A DNA stretch of 5,609 nt from contig RGEP01000126.1 of the NCBI GenBank assembly GCA_009918225.1, positions 1 to 5,609 on the forward strand, read 5' to 3'. Positions 1 through 5,117 of this stretch are shown in pieces. Every line of letters starts with the position of its first letter. The stretch's first letter is position 1. The translations under genes and the position numbers were made by a program. Source of the stretch: Betaproteobacteria bacterium. Lineage in GTDB: Bacteria; Pseudomonadota; Gammaproteobacteria; Burkholderiales; Burkholderiaceae_C. The notes under the pieces were generated by a model. That model worked only from the letters and a program-made list of their open reading frames with translations. It was not told the origin of the DNA and made no database searches.

Positions 1-508
1 TGCCCGTGGGTTGGGTCTTGTAGTCATCGGGGTCACGGTGAATGATCAGGCCGCGGCCCACCACGCTGTTGGGGCCTGACGCTACGCTCAGGCCCTTGGC
101 CGTGAAATCGAACTCGGCCACGCCGTCCGCATTGGCCCGCAGCGATACGAGGTCGCCGGCATGGTGCACATGGCTGCCTTGCTGACCATGGGCTACGCCA
201 CCGGGGTTGAAGTGGCCTTTGGTGGCCATGCCATCGCCGCTGCAGTCGGCGGCCTCGTGCACATGAAACCCGTGCACCTGGCCGGCGCGAAGTCCGCTGA
301 TTCGGCCGCTGACCCTCACCCCATCGCCTTGTTGCACAAACCGAACCGTGCCCGCCGGATTCATGCCAGCGGCTGCAGCCACCGAGGTGGCGCTGACGAT
401 CGCACGGGCTGAAGGGCCCGGCGCGGTTCCGAACACCGAGCAAGCCGATAAGGATGCGGCGGCGAGCGCACTGGCCGCCAGGGTTCGAAGGGGGGTATGC
501 AGGTTCAT
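1..508 (-). CDS. sodC: Cu/Zn superoxide dismutase, periplasmic lipoprotein (3' end outside window)
   Basis: This enzyme dismutates superoxide to oxygen and hydrogen peroxide in the cell envelope. The 169 codons visible begin MNLHTPLRTL and carry a lipoprotein signal with lipobox L20-S21-A22-C23, so the mature protein is probably lipid-anchored at Cys23. All metal ligands can be placed with family spacing: copper H82, H84 (motif HGFHVHE, 79-85), H99 and H157; zinc H99, H107, H116 and D119 (HHAGDL). The first disulfide cysteine is C89. The frame is still open at base 1, just after DPDDYKTQPTG, so the usual C-terminal tail with the second cysteine and the active-site arginine lies outside. The start is supported by GAGGAA at 515-520, six bases before the ATG. 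It lies 47 bases after the stop of the oxidoreductase gene on the same strand and may be the last gene of that operon. The segment before the zinc His (SHVHH) is richer in histidine than I expect for the family. Confidence 0.95.
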   Translation of the reverse strand, partial: MNLHTPLRTLAASALAAASLSACSVFGTAPGPSARAIVSATSVAAAAGMNPAGTVRFVQQGDGVRVSGRISGLRAGQVHGFHVHEAADCSGDGMATKGHFNPGGVAHGQQGSHVHHAGDLVSLRANADGVAEFDFTAKGLSVASGPNSVVGRGLIIHRDPDDYKTQPTG

Positions 509-514
509 GGTGGA

Positions 515-520
515 TTCCTC
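515..520 (-). promoter_or_regulatory. Ribosome binding site of sodC
   Basis: GAGGAA on the minus strand sits six bases before the sodC ATG (506-508) and supports that start. The 47 bases between the upstream stop and this ATG hold no hairpin followed by a T-run, so I see no terminator separating sodC from the gene before it. Confidence 0.6.
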
Positions 521-555
521 AGGAAAGGGTTGATCGATCTTCGCTCAGACGGGGC

Positions 556-1224
556 TTAAGCGTGTGGGTCGCTTGCTCGTGCCAACTGCCTCAGGGCCTG
601 TTCAAACACCTCTACGGGCTGCCCGCCTTGAATCAGGTGGCGCTCGTTGATGATCACCGACGGGACCGATTGAATCCCCGCCTGGCGCCATACGGCCTGA
701 GCTTGGCGCACTTCAGCAGCATAGGCTTGGCTGTCGATCACCTCGGCGGCTTGTGCTTCGTCCAGGCCGCATTGGCGTGCGCAGTCGATGAGCACGGCGC
801 GGTCTGACGGGTTGCGGTCATCGCCCTGGTAGGCCTGCAGCAAGGCGCGTTTCATCGCATGCTGGCGCCCTTGCAGGCCCGCCCAATGGATGACGCGGTG
901 CGCATCGAAGGTGTTCCAGATGCGCGGGCGTTGGCCAAACTCAAAGCCCACCTCTCGCCCGCGACGGCGCAGGTTGTCGCGGGCAGCGGCCAGCTGCTCG
1001 TCACCCATGCCGTACTTGCGCTTGAGGTGCTCGGCGCTGTCCTCGCCATCGGGGCCCATTTGCGGATTCAGCTCAAAGGGCTGAAAGCGCAGGTCCACCG
1101 CCACCTCGTCCTTCAGGCGCTCAAGGGCTTGCTCCAGCGCATTCAGGCCCACCGCGCACCAGGGGCAGGCCACATCAGAAACAAAGTCGACCTGCAACTT
1201 CGCCGGCGCTTGATTCGGGCTCAT
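556..1224 (-). CDS. DsbA-family thiol oxidoreductase, FrnE type
   Basis: A 222-residue thioredoxin-fold protein of the DsbA/FrnE family, which catalyses dithiol-disulfide exchange. The redox motif C20-P21-W22-C23 follows the first strand (LQVDFVSDVA). Family landmarks come in order: FQPFELNP, an NTFDAHRVIHWA segment, the helical insert with ALLQAYQGDDRNPSD, and the cis-proline loop SVPSVIIN with Pro188. Length matches the family (about 210-230). No signal peptide is visible, so it is probably cytoplasmic, like other FrnE proteins. The ATG at 1224 is preferred over upstream codons: it overlaps the nthB stop as ATGA and has GAGG at 1230-1233, five bases ahead; starting upstream would add an Arg-rich stretch (MARWRRRRR) unlike the family. 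Substrate is unknown. Its coupling to nthB suggests, as inference only, a role in the thiol state of nitrile hydratase cysteines. The gene for the usual nitrile hydratase activator is not seen here. Confidence 0.93.
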   Translation of the reverse strand: MSPNQAPAKLQVDFVSDVACPWCAVGLNALEQALERLKDEVAVDLRFQPFELNPQMGPDGEDSAEHLKRKYGMGDEQLAAARDNLRRRGREVGFEFGQRPRIWNTFDAHRVIHWAGLQGRQHAMKRALLQAYQGDDRNPSDRAVLIDCARQCGLDEAQAAEVIDSQAYAAEVRQAQAVWRQAGIQSVPSVIINERHLIQGGQPVEVFEQALRQLARASDPHA

Positions 1225-1838
1225 GCCAACCTCAGCAGATAAGAATGGAAGACCCCCACTTGCACCTCGGCGTCTTCGGCGCCATCGGGCCACAAGTGGC
1301 GTGAAGAGAAGCGCACATCAAAGCTGCGCTGCCAGGCGGATTCCAAGCCATGGCCATGTGCATCCGGGTAAGGGTAGGCCGGCGAGACGCCCACCACCAC
1401 GCCTTCCTTGCCGCGGATATAGCCGGGCATGCGGATGTGCCCGGCAACGAAGTTGTCCTTGACCCGCACGCGGTCGCCCAAGCGGATTTCCGGCAAGTCT
1501 GCATCAGCCGTTCGGCCCTCGCGGCTGGGGCGCGAGAGCGGCACCTCAAAGCCCGCGGCAGCCGACAACTCACCGGCGCTGAACACGCCGCGCTCCACAC
1601 ACAGGCTGGCCACTGCGGTGAAGGTGCGCTCATAGTAGGACGCTGTCATGTAGTGCCGGGGCTCCATGCGTTCGATGGCATGGCGGTACTCGTCCATGTT
1701 GTACACCCCGTGGCGTACCAAGCGCACCCACATGGCGGCAATGCGGATCTCCGCTTCGTTGTGAAACGGCTCGGTATGGCCCTGCCGGACCACAGGCCCG
1801 AAGCCCTGACGCCCGCCGAGGTCGTGCATCCCATCCAT
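1221..1838 (-). CDS. nthB: Nitrile hydratase subunit beta
   Basis: A 205-residue beta subunit of nitrile hydratase (nitrile to amide hydration). The N-terminus MDGMHDLGG with GFGPV is the family signature and fixes the start at 1838. The helical half holds Y51-R52-H53 and IERM (55-58), then the YMTASYYE block (63-70). The C-terminal beta-barrel half starts near GDRVRVKDN (121-129) and includes GHIRMPGYIRGKEG, YPDAHGHG and VRFSSRHLW (175-183). Arg52 and Arg180 are candidates for the two conserved arginines that in known enzymes hydrogen-bond to the oxidised cysteines of alpha. The linker between halves is somewhat short, but the reading frame is uninterrupted. It begins two bases after the nthA stop and its own stop overlaps the next ATG by four bases. 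The ATG lacks a strong Shine-Dalgarno, so it probably relied on coupling to nthA. Since the alpha gene is broken, beta has no active partner encoded here. A thiocyanate hydrolase origin is less likely, because one gene covers both beta halves. Confidence 0.93.
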   Translation of the reverse strand: MDGMHDLGGRQGFGPVVRQGHTEPFHNEAEIRIAAMWVRLVRHGVYNMDEYRHAIERMEPRHYMTASYYERTFTAVASLCVERGVFSAGELSAAAGFEVPLSRPSREGRTADADLPEIRLGDRVRVKDNFVAGHIRMPGYIRGKEGVVVGVSPAYPYPDAHGHGLESAWQRSFDVRFSSRHLWPDGAEDAEVQVGVFHSYLLRLA

Positions 1839-1840
1839 GC

Positions 1841-2129
1841 TCAGGCCCCCGCGTAGGGCGGCTCCAGCCGTGCCACGCCAATCATGGATTCCTTGGTGAT
1901 CAAGGCCTCCAGCGCGTCCACGCTCCAACCCTGGGTGTGTTCGGGGCGGTGCGGCAACACCATGTACCGCGTGTCGGTGGTGGTGTCCCACACCCGAATG
2001 CGGACAGCCGGCGGCAGGTCCAGGCCCATCTCGCGCAGCACCGTCTTCCAGGTCAGAGGTCTGCAACAGACCCTTGGCGGTGAGCACCGCCTGCAAGGCA
2101 TCGGCATGCCCGGTGAGATCGGAGCCCAT
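1841..2129 (-). pseudogene. nthA: Nitrile hydratase subunit alpha, internal deletion and frameshift
   Basis: Only the two ends of an alpha subunit remain. From the ATG at 2129 the first 28 codons (HADALQAVLTAKGLLQTSDLE) match the alpha N-terminal helix. About 68 codons of alpha C-terminus then follow in another frame (about 2047 to 1841): VLREMGLDLP, IRVWDTTTDTRYMVLP, RPEHTQGWS and ITKESMIGVARLEPP. The two parts meet between about 2041 and 2056. Intact alpha subunits are roughly 200 residues, so about 90-110 codons are missing, including the metal site (C-T/S-L-C-S-C) where the catalytic Co or Fe is bound by oxidised cysteines. No such motif occurs in any frame here. The product cannot be an active alpha subunit. 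Both ends are well preserved, which suggests recent loss. A sequencing or assembly error is possible, but a simple one-base error would not remove the middle. A good Shine-Dalgarno (GGAGGT) still precedes the start. Confidence 0.88.
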
Positions 2130-2132
2130 CGC

Positions 2133-2138
2133 ACCTCC
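2133..2138 (-). promoter_or_regulatory. Shine-Dalgarno of nthA
   Basis: GGAGGT on the minus strand lies three bases before the ATG at 2129 and decides that start. It is embedded in the self-complementary octamer CTCCGGAG (2135-2142). Because of the nthA frameshift, ribosomes loading here would read a frame that continues to the end of nthB. Confidence 0.65.
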
Positions 2139-2188
2139 GGAGATACACAGTGCTGGGGTATATCACAAGGGTCGGGCAGCCACACCCT

Positions 2189-2536
2189 TCAGCGAACCGA
2201 CGACTCCCACGGACCCGGCACCACCACCGCTTCGCCCTCACCGGGCCAGGGTGGCAGGGTCACCGCCACGGCAGCCACACCGCAGGCCTCCGATGCTCGG
2301 AACTCAAAGTGCGTGCCCACCGGCAGGGTCAGGCACACACCGGGCAGCAAGGGCACGATTTCTTCTTGCCCCCCTTGCCGACGCCACATCTGCCCCTGGC
2401 CGGAAACCACATACCAGCGCTCTTCCACCGTACGGTGCGTGACGGCCTTGGCAACCTGACCCGCCCCACGAGACTCTACAAGCGCTGGCGCTGCGCGTAG
2501 ACTTTGCGGACACCTGGAGCAAAGCCTTGAGCCCAC
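2189..2536 (-). CDS. Small cupin-domain protein, probably N-terminally short
   Basis: A single-domain cupin of at most 115 residues. Cupin motif 1 is visible as H34-R35-T36-V37-E38-E39, then six residues to G46 (HRTVEERWYVVSG). The second histidine of the classical HxH is Thr here, leaving His34 and the glutamates as candidate ligands. Motif 2 is G66 VCLTL P72 V G74 T H76. A WRRQG turn lies between them and a PPWPGE segment near the C-terminus. Function and substrate are unknown. The GTG at 2536 is the furthest possible start, because an in-frame TAG sits at 2540-2542; it has no convincing Shine-Dalgarno. The first 25 or so residues (Cys/Arg-rich) do not look like a cupin strand, and relatives that I recall have a longer N-terminus, so the gene may be truncated or the start may be wrong. 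Its stop lies 59 bases ahead of the nthA start, consistent with being first in the nitrile hydratase operon. Confidence 0.78.
   Translation of the reverse strand: MGSRLCSRCPQSLRAAPALVESRGAGQVAKAVTHRTVEERWYVVSGQGQMWRRQGGQEEIVPLLPGVCLTLPVGTHFEFRASEACGVAAVAVTLPPWPGEGEAVVVPGPWESSVR
2516..2519 (+). promoter_or_regulatory. Shine-Dalgarno supporting the TTG start of the Bug gene
   Basis: GGAG lies seven bases before the TTG at 2527. The alternative in-frame TTG at 2581 and ATG at 2608 have no comparable site, and the ATG would cut off the RRK charged region of the signal peptide. No clear -35/-10 pair was found ahead of it; any promoter would lie inside the oppositely oriented cupin gene. Confidence 0.45.
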
Positions 2537-3582
2537 ACCCTACAGAAGCCGCCGGTCTATCGGCCCTTGATCCTGCCCCGTTGGCAGGCCCGCAACGCCG
2601 AAAGGCGATGGCTGCCCTGGTGGGCTGGGGCGCTGCGGCCCTGGGCTTAGGCCACGGGCCGGCCTGCGCACAAGCGCCAGCGGCCTACCCGAACCGGCCA
2701 ATCAAGCTGGTGGTGGGTTTTCCGCCCGGCGGGGGTATCGACTTCACGGCGCGGGCGATACAGCCTGCGCTCGAAGCGGCCTTGGGTCAGCCCTTGGTTA
2801 TCGACTACAAACCCGGAGCAGGTGGTGTGGTGGCGGCCACCGAACTCACCCGCGCAGCGCCCGACGGCTACACCTTGCTGGTGGCCAACACGGGGCCCTT
2901 TGCGATTGCGCCCTACCTGCAGGCCAAGCCGCCCTACGACCCGCTCAAGCAGTTCACCTTCGTGGGCCAGATCACCGAGGCCGGCTACATCGTGGCCACT
3001 CGGGCCGACCACCCGGCCGCTGACCTGCGGCAGTTCATCGACTGGGCCCGTGGCCAAGCGGGCAAGGGCAACTTTGCCTCCGGCGGGCCCGGTTCGGCGA
3101 CTCACCTCAATGGCGAACTGCTCAATGCGGTCACGGGCCTGGACCTGCTGCACGTGCCCTACAAGGGCAGTGCTCCGGCGGTGACCGATCTGATCGGCGG
3201 TCAAACCCATGTGCTGATCGATGCCGGCACGGTGCTGGTGCCCCACATCAAATCCGGCAAGCTCAAGGCTTTGGCGGTGACCGGCAGCCGGCGCGACGCC
3301 ATCCTGCCTGATGTGCCCACTGTTCGAGAGCAAGGCTTTCCAGGCTTGGAGTCGATGGGGTTTCAAGGCCTGGTCGGCCCTGTGGGCCTGCCGGCATCGG
3401 TGGTCGAGCGGCTGGCCGCCGAGCTGCGCAAGGCCTTGGCCCTGTCAGAGGTCAAGGCGCGCTTTGCCAGCGTCGGCTCCGAGGTGCAGCCCCGGGGGCC
3501 GCTTGAGTTCTCGGCCTACGTGAAGTCCGAAGCCGATCGATGGGCCGATTTAATCCGCAAGCGCAAGTTGCAGTTGGACTGA
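2527..3582 (+). CDS. Bug/TctC-family periplasmic solute-binding protein
   Basis: A 351-residue member of the tripartite tricarboxylate transporter receptor (Bug/TctC) family: a periplasmic protein that binds small, mostly carboxylated compounds. It has a signal peptide: RRK at 24-26, a hydrophobic core AALVGWGAAALGLG, and likely cleavage after ACA or AQA near residues 48-50. The mature start AAYPNRPIKLVVGFPPGGG is the family hallmark. Further landmarks are YKPGAGGVVAA (94-104), APDGYTLL (111-118), FASGGPGSATHLNGELL (183-199), HVPYKGSAPA (209-218) and LPDVPTVREQGFPG. The TTG start with GGAG ahead gives a protein about 20-30 residues longer than usual; the TTG at 2581 would give 333 residues. 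No membrane TctA/TctB genes are in the window, as is common for the many orphan Bug proteins of Burkholderiales. Ligand unknown. Its 5' end overlaps the 5' end of the divergent cupin gene. Confidence 0.93.
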   Translation: MSPHPTEAAGLSALDPAPLAGPQRRKAMAALVGWGAAALGLGHGPACAQAPAAYPNRPIKLVVGFPPGGGIDFTARAIQPALEAALGQPLVIDYKPGAGGVVAATELTRAAPDGYTLLVANTGPFAIAPYLQAKPPYDPLKQFTFVGQITEAGYIVATRADHPAADLRQFIDWARGQAGKGNFASGGPGSATHLNGELLNAVTGLDLLHVPYKGSAPAVTDLIGGQTHVLIDAGTVLVPHIKSGKLKALAVTGSRRDAILPDVPTVREQGFPGLESMGFQGLVGPVGLPASVVERLAAELRKALALSEVKARFASVGSEVQPRGPLEFSAYVKSEADRWADLIRKRKLQLD

Positions 3583-3597
3583 GCGCCGGTGGGGCGC
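3583..3597. terminator. Possible weak hairpin between convergent genes
   Basis: GCGCC (3583-3587) and GGCGC (3593-3597) can pair around the loop GGTGG immediately after the Bug stop codon, within the 46-base gap to the convergent transporter stop at 3629. No T-run follows in either direction, so it is not a textbook intrinsic terminator. Confidence 0.3.
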
Positions 3598-3628
3598 AGG
3601 TCCCTAGCGTACCCAGCCAGGCCAGCCC

Positions 3629-4975
3629 TTAGCCCGTGGGGTGGGGAGGCTGCCTTGGCAGCAGCATCACCACCACACAGGACAAAACCGCCGATCCGAC
3701 CCACAGGCTGCCGGCCAGCGTGAAGTCGTAGTGCACTTGCCCCGCGATGCTGACCTTGCCAGCTTGAATGAACTGCCCGCTGAGCAAGTCCTGAAGGGCT
3801 GCGCCCAGGTAGCTGGCCACGCCCACCATGCCGGTGGCGGTGCCCACGGCTGATTTGGGCACCATGTCCATGGCCATCATGCCGCCCAGGTAGGCCAACA
3901 GGGCCCCCATGGCCACGCCAAACAACATCATCGCTGCCGTATCGAGGAAGGGATGGGCAGGCGCCAGCACGAAGGTCGCTGTTGCGCCGATATAGAGCAG
4001 GCCGAACAGGAGGGTTGGCCGTTGTCGATTGCCACCAAACAGTCGGTCCGACACGAAGCCCGATGCGACCGTACCAGCCAGGCCAGCCAGGGCATTGGCC
4101 GAGATGATGGATCCGGCCTGCAAGATGCTGTAGCCCTTGGCCTCTTGGAGGAAGAAGATGCCCCAGCTGTTGATGGCGTAGCGTGTCACATAGAACAAGC
4201 CGCTGGCCAGCGCCAGCATCCACACGGCGCGGTAGCGCACCACCTGCCACTGAAGCTGTTGAACCGATGGGCCGGGCGCCGGGCTGTCCGCAGGAGCTGG
4301 CCCTGCATCGGGCTGGCGCGGGGTGTCGGGCGCCTGCAGGCCCAAGGCTTCCGGCCGCTCCCGCATCGCCAGCAGAATCATGCAGGCCATCAGCACACAC
4401 ACGATACCCGCGGCTGTCATGCCCCATGCCGCACCGAAGTAGGTCACCACCGCGCCCGTGACCACATAAGTGAAGGCCTCGCCGATGTTGTGGCTGGTGC
4501 TCCACAGCCCATAGACCGTTCCGCGCCCCTGAACCGGAAACCACTGCGCGATGGACACGATGGACGCCGGTGCGCCCATAGACTGGAACCAGCCGTTGAA
4601 GCCCCACAAGACCAGGAAGACCCAGAAGGTCGGCAAGCTGCCCAGCAGCAGGTTCACCACGGCTGAGCCCAATAGGCCCAGCGCCATAAAGCGCTGCACA
4701 TGCGCATGGTCCACCAAAAAGCCGTTGAGCAGGCGGCCGGCTGCGTAGCTGAAGAAGAGCGCCGACCCGATAGCGCCGAGCTCGGCGGGCTCAAAATGCC
4801 CGGCATCAATCAGCGGCTTCTTGATGACGTTCAGGCTTAGGCGGCATACATAGTAAAAGCCATAGCCCAGCGTGATGGCCAGGAAGACCTGCCACTGCAA
4901 GCGCTTGAGCCGTATGGGATCTGCACACAAGCCCGGCGCGTCGGGCGATCGCTGAAGCAGGCGGGGCAGACGCAT
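3629..4975 (-). CDS. OPA-family MFS transporter (UhpC/GlpT-like)
   Basis: A 448-residue inner-membrane transporter of the organophosphate:phosphate antiporter branch of the major facilitator superfamily. It shows the expected two six-helix halves, separated by a Pro/Ala-rich cytoplasmic loop (about 205-238) that follows the family motif RERPEALGL. The signature LGYGFYYVCRLSLN (36-49) carries Arg45. The second half starts with FYVTRYAINSWG, where Arg265 aligns with Arg269 of E. coli GlpT. These are the two arginines that contact substrate phosphate in GlpT, so a phosphorylated substrate is plausible but not shown. UhpC-like sensing is also possible, but no uhpAB-type two-component genes are in the window. 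The ATG at 4975 is chosen because MRLPRLLQRSPDAP resembles the UhpC N-terminus and gives about the right length (UhpC 439). ATGs at 4993 and 5047 would add a low-complexity leader, and the one at 5047 lies in an inverted repeat. It is convergent with the Bug gene and divergent from the AHSA1 gene. Confidence 0.9.
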   Translation of the reverse strand: MRLPRLLQRSPDAPGLCADPIRLKRLQWQVFLAITLGYGFYYVCRLSLNVIKKPLIDAGHFEPAELGAIGSALFFSYAAGRLLNGFLVDHAHVQRFMALGLLGSAVVNLLLGSLPTFWVFLVLWGFNGWFQSMGAPASIVSIAQWFPVQGRGTVYGLWSTSHNIGEAFTYVVTGAVVTYFGAAWGMTAAGIVCVLMACMILLAMRERPEALGLQAPDTPRQPDAGPAPADSPAPGPSVQQLQWQVVRYRAVWMLALASGLFYVTRYAINSWGIFFLQEAKGYSILQAGSIISANALAGLAGTVASGFVSDRLFGGNRQRPTLLFGLLYIGATATFVLAPAHPFLDTAAMMLFGVAMGALLAYLGGMMAMDMVPKSAVGTATGMVGVASYLGAALQDLLSGQFIQAGKVSIAGQVHYDFTLAGSLWVGSAVLSCVVVMLLPRQPPHPTG

Positions 4976-5000
4976 ACGGCCAGTGTCACACATCGATGCG

Positions 5001-5019
5001 CCACCACAACACAAGGTGG
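5001..5019. repeat. Short inverted repeat CCACC/GGTGG
   Basis: CCACC (5001-5005) and GGTGG (5015-5019) are separated by nine bases in the divergent intergenic region upstream of the transporter. It lies two bases from the larger repeat at 5022-5055. By itself a 5-bp stem could be chance in GC-rich DNA. Confidence 0.3.
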
Positions 5020-5021
5020 TC

Positions 5022-5055
5022 GGTGATGGATGGCGGCGACCGTTCATCCATCACC
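5022..5055. repeat. Perfect 11-bp inverted repeat, candidate operator or leader hairpin
   Basis: GGTGATGGATG at 5022-5032 is exactly the reverse complement of CATCCATCACC at 5045-5055. The 12-base spacer can itself form CGG/CCG (5034-5036 with 5040-5042). It sits in the 142-base gap between the start codons of the divergent transporter and AHSA1 genes. It could be a dimeric regulator site shared by both promoters or a hairpin in the transporter mRNA leader. No T-run follows, so it is not an intrinsic terminator. No clear -35/-10 elements could be assigned in this gap. Confidence 0.6.
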
Positions 5056-5117
5056 CGAAGACACAATGGGTTCACTCGTCAGCCCCGAGTCTTTCTCGAC
5101 CCACCCAAGGCCTCATC

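Noticed and set aside
1629..1881. Overlapping minus-strand open frames inside nthB and nthA
   Set aside because: They are out-of-frame shadows with Arg/Pro/Trp-rich composition and no family motifs; nthB explains the region.
1841..2129. Programmed frameshift making a full alpha subunit
   Set aside because: Even a perfect shift at the junction would give a protein of only about 96 residues with no metal-binding cysteines, so recoding cannot restore function.
1841..2185. A 114-codon frame carrying the alpha C-terminus, taken as a real small gene
   Set aside because: Its first 45 or so codons are the antisense-looking shadow of the intergenic region and alpha start; its GTG start has no ribosome site. 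Only the last 68 codons are alpha-like, so it is a remnant, not a gene.
2130..2188. Promoter-like TTGTGA-17-TATCTC on the minus strand before nthA
   Set aside because: The -10 match is weak and transcription would start on top of the Shine-Dalgarno, so it is unlikely to serve nthA.
2647..3366. A 239-codon minus-strand open frame opposite the Bug gene
   Set aside because: No family features, and the plus-strand Bug protein matches its family along the whole length.
3649..3662. GCTGCC-TT-GGCAGC inverted repeat
   Set aside because: It lies within the last codons of the transporter gene, has a two-base spacer and no T-run; probably coding coincidence rather than a terminator.
3516..4607. A 363-codon minus-strand open frame
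   Set aside because: It overlaps the OPA transporter in another frame, has Gly/Arg/His-rich low-information sequence and no membrane helices; it is a high-GC shadow.
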